DNA of 13,531 nucleotides, taken from contig UQMC01000049.1 in the NCBI GenBank assembly GCA_900542115.1, positions 1 to 13,531 of the forward strand. Reading direction: 5' to 3'. The stretch is from an uncultured Oscillibacter sp. GTDB lineage: Bacteria; Bacillota; Clostridia; Oscillospirales; Oscillospiraceae. The position numbers were made by a program, and so were the translations under genes. The notes under the pieces are model-generated. The model did no database searches and was not told the origin of the DNA. It worked only from the letters and a program-made list of their open reading frames with translations. Every line of letters starts with the position of its first letter. The first letter of the stretch is position 1. Shown here in pieces: positions 1 through 6,373 of this stretch.

Positions 1-54
1 CGCGCACACCCTTCCTTACCGTTGCGGAGGATTTACCACTTTATCGACAGTCTC

Positions 55-88
55 AAGCGGATGCACACCTTGTTGTGTGCATCCGCTT
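55..88. terminator. Perfect 14-bp hairpin, possible terminator of the MerR gene
   Basis: The arms AAGCGGATGCACAC (55-68) and GTGTGCATCCGCTT (75-88) pair perfectly around a six-base loop CTTGTT. The hairpin lies about 50 bases beyond the stop of the leftward MerR gene, where a terminator would be expected. Neither side carries a convincing T-run, so termination is an inference. It could instead be part of a dispersed intergenic element or belong to a gene beyond the contig edge. No gene is supported in bases 1-136. Confidence 0.4.
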
Positions 89-136
89 ACTTTGATACTA
101 CAGCTTTGAGGGATTGTATTGCTTTGCTTGGGGTCG

Positions 137-943
137 TCAGCTATGCTGAAAGATCTGCACCTCATAGATGCAGTTGCGGAAGGAGCGGAAGTTATCCTCA
201 TACTCATTGGCCACCACCAGACGCGGCGTTTCCTGATCCCGGAAATAGCGTTTGAGCTCAGGCCCGGGGAAGGGCTCCGCCAGGATGCGGGACTGCATAC
301 AGAGCCAATTCCCCGCCGGAAGCGTCATCAGACCGGGATGCTCCGCCGCCGGCCGTTCCCGCAGATAAACGAAATAGTGGGTGGGCACGATGCTCCCCCG
401 CAGCAGCGCCTGAAAGTCCAGCAAATAGCCGGTCTGACGCAGAAAATGCGCCTTTTCAAACGGGGGGCTGTGGCGCAGTCTGGTGAGCCGCTGTCCCGCC
501 GTTCCGTAAATATCCTCTCCGGGCCGGAACGGCTCCGCTAAAATATACCGCTCCGTCTCCCGCTGCTGGTAGGGCAGGCCATTATGCTCATAGTCCGCCG
601 CGTGGCTGTAATAATCCGCATACCAGTCCAGCTCGTCCAGCAGGCCCTGCAGATGGCTGACCTCCTGTCGGATCTGCTCCTGCCGCTGCATCAGCAGCCT
701 GCGGAAGCGACTCACGTCGTTGGTGTCCAAAGCGTCCCGGATATCCTCCAGCGTGAAGCCAAAGCGCTGAAGGTACTTGACCCGGTCGATATAATGGATC
801 TGGTCATAGCTATAGTAGCGGTAGCCGGTCTTGGGATTGGTATACACAGGCACCACAACGCCGGCTTTATCATAAAACCGGAGGCTCTGGGGCGATATAT
901 TCAGCAGCTCTGCCACCTCGCCGATGGTATAACGGTCCTTCAT
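137..943 (-). CDS. MerR-family transcriptional regulator with large C-terminal effector domain
   Basis: This 268-residue protein is probably a dimeric promoter-remodelling activator of the BmrR/BltR type. A winged helix-turn-helix occupies about residues 5-75: it opens YTIGEVAELLNISPQSLRFYD, continues with a GYRYYSYDQ wing segment (40-48), and is followed by GFTLEDIRDAL. A charged helix at about 80-106 fits the antiparallel dimerisation coil. Residues from about 107 on resemble the size of a GyrI-like ligand-binding domain, but I see no ligand signature. The start at 943 is chosen because GGGGAGG lies 8 bases upstream and the MerR fold begins immediately after; a longer in-frame extension to 1078 lacks family resemblance. 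It is divergent from the symporter/PLP-enzyme operon, whose promoter has a 19-bp spacer, so that operon is its likely target. The ligand is unknown. Confidence 0.88.
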   Translation of the reverse strand: MKDRYTIGEVAELLNISPQSLRFYDKAGVVVPVYTNPKTGYRYYSYDQIHYIDRVKYLQRFGFTLEDIRDALDTNDVSRFRRLLMQRQEQIRQEVSHLQGLLDELDWYADYYSHAADYEHNGLPYQQRETERYILAEPFRPGEDIYGTAGQRLTRLRHSPPFEKAHFLRQTGYLLDFQALLRGSIVPTHYFVYLRERPAAEHPGLMTLPAGNWLCMQSRILAEPFPGPELKRYFRDQETPRLVVANEYEDNFRSFRNCIYEVQIFQHS

Positions 944-1105
944 AAAAATGACCTCCCCTTTCCGGTTTCTCCACAGGAAGTATCGCAGAAATTTTCGCAA
1001 AAGTCTACACCTGACTGTAAGGTTTCCGGAAAAAGTTTCAAGAAAGCAGACAGATGTCACAAAGCCGGTCCATAGCATTTTGTGGAATTTTACAGAAAAC
1101 TCCGA

Positions 1106-1136
1106 TTGACTTTACACTGTAGGAAAGGACTATGCT
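1106..1136 (+). promoter_or_regulatory. MerR-type promoter (19-bp spacer) of the symporter operon
   Basis: TTGACT (1106-1111) and TATGCT (1131-1136) are separated by exactly 19 bases instead of the usual 17. That spacing is the hallmark of promoters activated by MerR-family proteins through DNA distortion. An imperfect inverted repeat, CTTTAC to GGAAAG (1110-1127), lies within the spacer and could be the operator; it contains the short palindrome TACACTGTA. A MerR gene is divergently encoded about 160 bases away. A binding site for this regulator is inferred, not shown. The predicted transcript would have a leader of about 95 bases. Confidence 0.6.
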
Positions 1137-1146
1137 GACATCAAAA

Positions 1147-1201
1147 GGAATGACCGGTATACGCAAAAGCAGGCCGGCATATTCCAACAGGCATCGTATA
1201 C
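1147..1201 (+). other. Leader RNA with two possible stems ahead of the symporter
   Basis: Between the predicted transcription start and the symporter, GGAATGACCGG (1147-1157) can pair imperfectly with CCGGCATATTCC (1174-1185). In addition, GTATACG (1157-1163), in the loop of that stem, is perfectly complementary to CGTATAC (1195-1201). Together they could form a pseudoknot-like or alternating structure. It matches no riboswitch class I recognise and may be coincidental. Confidence 0.25.
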
Positions 1202-1238
1202 GAAAGAGACCGAAAAAAAGAGAAGTGAGGGAGCGCAA

Positions 1239-2720
1239 ATGACATTTATCGACTTTCTGTACAAGCTGGACGGCTGGGTGTGGGGCACACCGCTGATCGT
1301 GCTGATCATGGTCGTGGGCATCTACTACATGGTCAAGGGCAAATTCTTTCCCTTTGTGCATTTCGGCCATGCGGTGAAAAACACGGTTCTTGCCAGCAGC
1401 ACGGAATCCGGCAAGAGCGGTGACGGCAAGATTTCCCCGTACAGAGCATTCTGCCTGGCACTGGGCGGCGCCGTCGGCATGGGCAATATCTCCGGCGTGG
1501 CGACCTCCATTGCCGTAGGCGGACCGGGCTCCATCTTCTGGATGTGGGTCTGGGCGTTTTTCGGCATGATGATCAAGACGGCTGAGACCTCCCTGGGCCT
1601 GTATTACCGTCACAAGGAGCCTGACGGAAAGTACAGCGGCAGCGCCATGCACTATATGGAGTGGGGCATCAAGGGCGAGATGGGCTGGAAGTTCGGCCGG
1701 CCTCTGGCAATTCTCTTTGCCGTCTCCCTTTTCATGATGGTCCTTCAGGGCAGCGGTGCCTACACTGTGGGTGAAACGCTGAGCGCTTCTTTCGGTCTAA
1801 ATCTGATGGCCGTTGTGATCGTTTATGTGCTGTTCGTTGTATACCTGCTGATCCGGGGCGAAAACGCCATCGGCAGAGTAGCAGAAAAGCTGGTTCCCAT
1901 CATGTGCGGAGCCTATCTGCTGGCAACCATCGTCATTCTTCTCATGAATATCACCTATGTGCCCACCATGTTTGCCGAGATCTTCAAGGGTGCCTTTACC
2001 GGCACGGCTGCCGTGGGCGGCTTTGCTGGCTCCGTGGTTTCCCTGACCATCCGGCAGGGCGTTGCCCGGTCGGTCTACTCCAATGAGGCCGGCAACGGCA
2101 CCTCTCCCCTGATCCACGGTTCCGCCGATACGATCCATCCGGTCCGGCAGGGCCTCTGGGGTGCTGTGGAGGTGTTCTGCGACACACTGGTCGTGTGCAC
2201 CTGCTCCGGCCTTGCCATTCTCGCCACTGGCACATGGACTTCCGGTGTCACGGGCGCCCCCTTGGGTGTGCTGGCTTTCACCACGGCTTTCGGTGAAGGG
2301 GGCCGGTATTTTTTGGGCATCATGACCGTCCTGTTCGCGTTCACCACCTCCACCACATGGTACCTTTTCTATCAGAATATCCTGACCTATCTTCTGGAGA
2401 AGTGGCCCAAGGCACAGAAGATTGCGCATAAGATCTTTACAGTTGCTTTCCCACTAATTATGGTGGGGAACGCCGCTCTGGTATACTATTCCAACTCCGA
2501 CGCCACGCTGTTCTGGACCATCGTCAGCATCGTCACGGCCTTCCCCCTGTTCTTCAATGTTCTGGCACTGATCGCGCTGCGGAAGAAGTTCTGGGCACTG
2601 CTCAAGGATTATAAGGCCCGTTATATGGGAATCGGCCAGGTGGACCCCAATTTCCACGTTTTTGCCGAGGATGACCCGGAAGTGATGGCTAAGATCAACA
2701 AGAATCTGGGCAGATCCTGA
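1239..2720 (+). CDS. AGCS-family sodium (or proton):amino-acid symporter
   Basis: This is a 493-residue polytopic inner-membrane protein of the alanine/glycine:cation symporter family (TC 2.A.25), importing a small neutral amino acid with Na+ or H+. Family signatures are GMGNISGVATSIAVGGPG near residues 80-97 and SNEAGNGTSPLI at 281-292, followed by the conserved PVRQGLWGAVEVFCDTLVVC stretch. I see about ten to eleven hydrophobic segments from residue 16 to 450, and a short charged cytoplasmic tail. The length is normal. ATG 1239 is preceded by a GAGGGAG-like site. It sits 39 bases upstream of the PLP enzyme and probably shares its transcript. That suggests the imported amino acid is the enzyme's substrate, possibly a sulfur amino acid rather than alanine; this is inference from context. 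Confidence 0.9.
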   Translation: MTFIDFLYKLDGWVWGTPLIVLIMVVGIYYMVKGKFFPFVHFGHAVKNTVLASSTESGKSGDGKISPYRAFCLALGGAVGMGNISGVATSIAVGGPGSIFWMWVWAFFGMMIKTAETSLGLYYRHKEPDGKYSGSAMHYMEWGIKGEMGWKFGRPLAILFAVSLFMMVLQGSGAYTVGETLSASFGLNLMAVVIVYVLFVVYLLIRGENAIGRVAEKLVPIMCGAYLLATIVILLMNITYVPTMFAEIFKGAFTGTAAVGGFAGSVVSLTIRQGVARSVYSNEAGNGTSPLIHGSADTIHPVRQGLWGAVEVFCDTLVVCTCSGLAILATGTWTSGVTGAPLGVLAFTTAFGEGGRYFLGIMTVLFAFTTSTTWYLFYQNILTYLLEKWPKAQKIAHKIFTVAFPLIMVGNAALVYYSNSDATLFWTIVSIVTAFPLFFNVLALIALRKKFWALLKDYKARYMGIGQVDPNFHVFAEDDPEVMAKINKNLGRS

Positions 2721-2759
2721 TCCCGCATATCCAACGATTTGTTTATAAGGAGAATCACT

Positions 2760-3938
2760 ATGGCATATTCTTATACAACTGAGGCGCTTTACAGTGGCGA
2801 ACACGTCCGGGGCATGGACATGACCCCGGAGACCATCCCCTGCTTTATGACTACCGCATTCACCATGCGGAGCTTCAAAGAGGTTCAGGAGACCTACGCT
2901 ACCAAGGGCTATACCTATGTCCGCACCCGCAATCCCAACCGCACTGCGCTGGGCGAGGTCATCTCCTGCCTTGAGGGCGGCGAATCCACGCTGATTTTTT
3001 CCTCCGGCATGGGCGCCATCACCAGCACTCTGATGACGCTGCTGAGCCACGGCGACCATGTGATCTGCAACTCCAATATCTACGGCGAGACCTATTGCGT
3101 CATGACGGAGATTTTGAGCAAGTGCGGCATTGAGGTAACCTTTGTGGATTATCAGAACACGGAGGATATCGCCAAGGCCGTTCGCCCGGAGACAAAGCTC
3201 ATCTACTCCGAGGTCCTCTCTAACCCCACGCTGACGCTGGTGGATTTAAAGGCCGTGGCGGAAATTGCACACAAGAACGGTGCCTACCTCATGGTGGATA
3301 ACACCTTCACCACCCCCATAGCCATCCGGCCTATCGACTTTGGCGCGGATATTGTTATCAACAGCCTGACGAAGTTCTTAAACGGCCACAGCGATGCCAT
3401 CGGAGGTTCCATCACCACCACGCAGGCATTGTGTGACAAAATCCAGCCGGTGGCCATGCTACTGGGTACCCCCGGTGACCCCTTCAGCTCCTGGCTCATC
3501 CATCGGGGCATCAACACCGCCTCTGTCCGGATGCCTCAGGCCATGCACACGGCGGAAAAACTGGCGGCGACGCTGGCTGCCAACAAGCACGTCAGCCGGG
3601 TTAATCACCCCAGCCTGCCTACCTATCCCCAGAAGGAGCTGGCGGACCGGATGTTCGGCAAAAATGGCTACTGCGCCATGCTGAGCTTCATCGTGCCGGA
3701 GGATTTGGAGAAAATCGACCAGTTTATGCTGGCGCTGAAGTTCCCCAAGTACGCTCCTACGCTGGGCGGCCTCCACACCACGCTGAGTCACCCTGTCACC
3801 TCCTCTCACATGGGCGTGCCCGATGAGACCCGCCGGAAGATGGGCATTACCCCCGGCATGATTCGCGTGTCTGTGGGTATTGAGGACGCCGATGATCTGG
3901 CCGCGGACTTTGAAAATGCCCTGAAGGTGTTCGATTGA
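2760..3938 (+). CDS. PLP-dependent Cys/Met metabolism enzyme (cystathionine/methionine gamma-lyase type)
   Basis: This 392-residue fold-type I PLP enzyme belongs to the trans-sulfuration family (gamma- or beta-lyases and synthases). The cofactor lysine is K205 in DIVINSLTKFLNGHS, D180 in VDNTFTTP should bind the pyridine nitrogen, the substrate tyrosine is in YGETY (108-112), and R369 in IRVSVGIED fits the carboxylate-binding arginine. Some usual signatures differ: YVRTRNPN (53-60) in place of Y(S/T)RxxNPT, and LGGLHT (335-340) where LGGxES is common. The precise reaction is therefore uncertain (methionine gamma-lyase, cystathionine lyase or another). ATG 2760 is preferred over the in-frame ATG at 2739 because AAGGAG lies 7 bases before it and the family N-terminus starts there. 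It is the second gene of the MerR-adjacent operon, suggesting amino-acid degradation after uptake. Confidence 0.88.
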   Translation: MAYSYTTEALYSGEHVRGMDMTPETIPCFMTTAFTMRSFKEVQETYATKGYTYVRTRNPNRTALGEVISCLEGGESTLIFSSGMGAITSTLMTLLSHGDHVICNSNIYGETYCVMTEILSKCGIEVTFVDYQNTEDIAKAVRPETKLIYSEVLSNPTLTLVDLKAVAEIAHKNGAYLMVDNTFTTPIAIRPIDFGADIVINSLTKFLNGHSDAIGGSITTTQALCDKIQPVAMLLGTPGDPFSSWLIHRGINTASVRMPQAMHTAEKLAATLAANKHVSRVNHPSLPTYPQKELADRMFGKNGYCAMLSFIVPEDLEKIDQFMLALKFPKYAPTLGGLHTTLSHPVTSSHMGVPDETRRKMGITPGMIRVSVGIEDADDLAADFENALKVFD

Positions 3939-3969
3939 TCCACGCTGTGGAATTTCCCCCTGCACATCC

Positions 3970-3998
3970 TTGCAAATGATCTTGCGGTATGGTACGAT
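3970..3998 (+). promoter_or_regulatory. Extended -10 promoter of the short-chain reductase
   Basis: TTGCAA (3970-3975) and TACGAT (3993-3998) are 17 bases apart, with a TGG extension directly before the -10 box. The predicted leader of about 65 bases can fold a small hairpin (GCAGA 4019-4023 with TCTGC 4041-4045, inner stem CGCC/GGCG) before the AAGGAGAG ribosome site. This indicates that the reductase has its own transcription start and need not depend on the upstream operon. Confidence 0.55.
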
Positions 3999-4070
3999 GT
4001 AACCTAATCGAAAAAACCGCAGAACCGCCGCAAAGGCGAATCTGCTGAGCACAGCAAGGAGAGATTTACG

Positions 4071-4802
4071 ATGAAAACTGCACTCGTTACCGGGTCCTCC
4101 CGGGGCATTGGCCGCGCCGTGGCCCGGGAACTGGCCCATCAGGGCTGGGCCGTAGGCATCAACTATCTGCATCGGGAGGATAAGGCACAGGAGCTGGTGG
4201 AGGAGCTCACCGCCGCCGGTTGTCAGGCCGCCGCCTTTCAGGCGGATGTTGCCGACGGTGCCGCCGTGGCGAGCATGGTCAAGGAACTGGGGGAAACGTT
4301 CAGTCCTGTGGAGCTGGTGGTGAACAACGCCGGCGTTGCGGGGCAAAGTCTCTTTCAGGATATTTCCGATGAAATGTGGAACCGATACCTTGCGGTGAAT
4401 TTGGGCGGCGCCCGCAACACCATCAAGGCGGCGCTGCCCCACATGATCTCCGAAAAGCGGGGCTGCATTGTCAATATCTCATCCATCTGGGGCCAGCGGG
4501 GCGCAAGCTGCGAGGTGGCCTACGCCTGCACCAAGGCGGGCATCATCGCCCTGACCCGCTCTCTTGCCATGGAGCTGGCTCCCTCCGGTATCCGGGTGAA
4601 CTGCGTGGCTCCCGGCGTCATCAACACGGACATGGTGCAGGTTTTGGGGCAGGAAACGCTGGACGATCTGGCAAAAGAAACGCCTCTCGGCCGCTTGGGG
4701 ACGCCGGAGGACATCGCCTACGCCGTTTCCTTTTTTGCCTCGGAGCGGGCGGGCTTCATCACCGGGCAGGTCCTCACTGCCGATGGCGGCTTTATTGTAT
4801 AA
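4071..4802 (+). CDS. Short-chain dehydrogenase/reductase, FabG-like 3-oxoacyl-ACP reductase
   Basis: This 243-residue classical SDR should catalyse an NADPH-dependent carbonyl reduction in the cytoplasm. Its closest look is to FabG, 3-oxoacyl-acyl-carrier-protein reductase. Visible motifs are the cofactor loop TGSSRGIG (7-14), NNAG (85-88), and the catalytic set N110, S138, Y151 and K155, with the same spacing and numbering as E. coli FabG. The C-terminal TGQVLTADGG is also typical. The start has AAGGAGAG 7 bases upstream. No acyl carrier protein or other fatty-acid synthesis gene lies nearby, and the gene is bracketed by its own promoter and terminator. It may therefore be an accessory FabG paralogue rather than the main fatty-acid enzyme, and I leave the symbol blank. 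Confidence 0.88.
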   Translation: MKTALVTGSSRGIGRAVARELAHQGWAVGINYLHREDKAQELVEELTAAGCQAAAFQADVADGAAVASMVKELGETFSPVELVVNNAGVAGQSLFQDISDEMWNRYLAVNLGGARNTIKAALPHMISEKRGCIVNISSIWGQRGASCEVAYACTKAGIIALTRSLAMELAPSGIRVNCVAPGVINTDMVQVLGQETLDDLAKETPLGRLGTPEDIAYAVSFFASERAGFITGQVLTADGGFIV

Positions 4803-4838
4803 GCCCATTATGTTACCGCATTTTCTGAATTTCCCGGG

Positions 4839-4870
4839 AACGGTCCGCTGAGGCGGGCCGTTTCCTTTTT
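4839..4870 (+). terminator. Intrinsic terminator after the short-chain reductase
   Basis: AACGGTCCGC (4839-4848) pairs with GCGGGCCGTT (4853-4862) around a TGAG tetraloop, with one G-U pair, followed by the T-rich run TCCTTTTT. It lies 36 bases after the reductase stop and ends that unit before the second symporter. Confidence 0.85.
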
Positions 4871-4941
4871 GCGTCCTGCCGCTGCTTTTGTGCACGGGTC
4901 TTGTACCCTTTTCCGGCGCATAGACTGTCCCCAAGGGGGCG

Positions 4942-6279
4942 ATGGGATTGCTGGAGCTGCTGAACGCAATTTTATGGGGGCCGGGAACCGTGGGGCTGCT
5001 TTTGGGGACCGGGGCATGGCTGACGCTGCGGACAGGCGCGTTTCCCCAGCGAATGCTGCCGCTGGCACTGCGGCTGTCATTGGGGCGGGAGGCACGCCGA
5101 AAGGGGAACAACGGTGTGTCTCCCTTCGGCTCCCTGATGACCGCGCTTGCCTCTACGGTGGGGACCGGCAACATTGTGGGCGTTGCGGCGGCGCTGGTTT
5201 CCGGCGGGCCGGGGGCGCTGGTGTGGATGGAACTGGCCGCCCTGCTGGGACTGACTTTAAAGCTCGCGGAATGTATGCTGGCGGTCAAATACCGCAGCCG
5301 CGCACCGGACGGTACCCGCTGGGGCGGGCCCATGGCGGTGATGGAAGCCCGGCTGGGCGTGATTGGAAAGCCCATGGGACGGCTCTACGCCCTCTTTGCC
5401 CTGCTGATGTCCTTTTCTATGGGGGCCATGGCTCAGTCCGGCGCGCTGGCCGATACGTTTTTCGCCGCGTTCTCTCTGCCCCGGGCCGAAACGGGGCTGG
5501 CAACGGCGGCGCTGGCGCTCGTTATCCTGCTTGGCGGCATCCGCCGCATTGCAGATGTTTCTTCTGTGCTGGTGCCGGTGATGGCGCTGCTGTACATCGG
5601 CGGCGCCGGGGCGGTGATTATCGGCAATCTCCCCCGGCTGCCGGGGGCCGCGGCGGAAATGCTCCGCTGTGCGCTGGCCCCCTCGGCGGCGTTGGGCGGC
5701 GCATTGGGGACGGTTACGCGGCGTGCTGTCATCCGCCACGGCATAGCCCGGGGCGTTTTTTCCAACGAAGCCGGGCTGGGCTCTGCCGCCATTGCCGCCG
5801 CCTGCGCCGATACGGAGGACCCGCTGCGGCAGGGGCTTATCAGCATGACCGGCGTTTTTTTCGACACCCTTGTGATCTGCACCCTCACCGGCCTTGCCAT
5901 CTGCTGCTCCGGCGTGCTGGGGGCGGCGGACGCCGCAGGCATCCCTTTGACCGGCGCGGCGCTGACGCTGCGGGCCTTTGAAACGGTTCTGGGCCGGGGG
6001 GCACGCTGGCTCATCAGTGCGTCCTTGGGCCTGTTCGCCTTTACCTCCGTGCTGGGCTGCGCCCTGCAGGGGGAGGTTTCCGCAGTGTATCTGCTGGGGC
6101 CGGGTACTGTGCGCCCGATTCGGCTTTTCTACTGCTCGGCAGTTTTAATTGGGGCGCTGGTCCCCATGAAAACGGTACTGGCGCTGGCGGACCTCTCCAA
6201 CGCGCTGATGGCGCTGCCGAATCTGGTGTACCTCTTGCTGCTTTCCGGGGAGATCGCGGCGGATTGCCGCAGCTTTTGA
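4942..6279 (+). CDS. Second AGCS-family sodium:amino-acid symporter (AlsT/DagA-like)
   Basis: This 445-residue inner-membrane symporter of the alanine/glycine:cation symporter family carries VGTGNIVGVAAALVSGGPG (73-91) and the classic FSNEAGLGSAAIAAA (273-287). It is closer to textbook AlsT/DagA motifs than the first symporter in this window, and the two are clearly divergent rather than a recent duplication. The usual motif blocks are present; the C-terminus ends shortly after the last membrane segment, with no long tail. The start at 4942 is preceded by AAGGGGG only two bases away, which is unusually tight. The coding sequence is GC-rich, with many GGC/GCG runs, and creates a long spurious open frame on the same strand (4869-5981). 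No promoter is obvious in the 70 bases after the upstream terminator. The substrate is probably alanine or glycine, by family only. Confidence 0.88.
   Translation: MGLLELLNAILWGPGTVGLLLGTGAWLTLRTGAFPQRMLPLALRLSLGREARRKGNNGVSPFGSLMTALASTVGTGNIVGVAAALVSGGPGALVWMELAALLGLTLKLAECMLAVKYRSRAPDGTRWGGPMAVMEARLGVIGKPMGRLYALFALLMSFSMGAMAQSGALADTFFAAFSLPRAETGLATAALALVILLGGIRRIADVSSVLVPVMALLYIGGAGAVIIGNLPRLPGAAAEMLRCALAPSAALGGALGTVTRRAVIRHGIARGVFSNEAGLGSAAIAAACADTEDPLRQGLISMTGVFFDTLVICTLTGLAICCSGVLGAADAAGIPLTGAALTLRAFETVLGRGARWLISASLGLFAFTSVLGCALQGEVSAVYLLGPGTVRPIRLFYCSAVLIGALVPMKTVLALADLSNALMALPNLVYLLLLSGEIAADCRSF
6256..6277 (+). terminator. Weak hairpin at the end of the second symporter
   Basis: GCGGC (6256-6260) and GCCGC (6266-6270) form a five-base-pair stem with loop GGATT, followed by AGCTTTT running into the stop codon. 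The stem is short and the T-run has only four bases, so it is at best a weak terminator. Confidence 0.25.
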
Positions 6280-6309
6280 GGAAAAAGGTGTAAACTTTCT
6301 GTGACAGCG

Positions 6310-6337
6310 TTGCTTTTTTTCATTTTGGTGGTATGAT
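6310..6337 (+). promoter_or_regulatory. Promoter of the GTPase pair
   Basis: TTGCTT (6310-6315) and TATGAT (6332-6337) have a 16-base spacer. TGGTAT is repeated directly around the -10 region (6329-6334 and 6343-6348), which could be part of a protein-binding site. I found no clear palindromic Zur-type box here. A second AT-rich box, TATAAA (6346-6351), could be an alternative -10. Confidence 0.45.
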
Positions 6338-6373
6338 AACGATGGTATAAAATTTTAGTAAAGGACTGATACC

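Noticed and set aside
1..20. Left end checked for adapter sequence because the right end carries it
   Set aside because: CACACCCTTCCTTAC only loosely resembles part of the adapter, with several mismatches and no extended match.
3939..3958. TCCACGCTGTGGA hairpin after the PLP enzyme as a terminator
   Set aside because: The stem has only five pairs and is followed by AATTTCCCC rather than a T-run, so it is too weak to call.
3459..4442. Long antisense open frame of 327 codons
   Set aside because: It lies opposite the PLP enzyme and reductase, has no family motifs or ribosome site, and is explained by codon bias in GC-rich DNA.
4869..5981. 370-codon open frame on the same strand as the second symporter
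   Set aside because: Its translation is Gly, Ala and Arg-rich and without motifs, while the overlapping frame encodes a full AGCS protein.
6280..6373. Zur-type operator before the metal GTPases
   Set aside because: ATGATAACGAT is AT-rich but does not form the TCGTAAT-N-ATTACGA palindrome.
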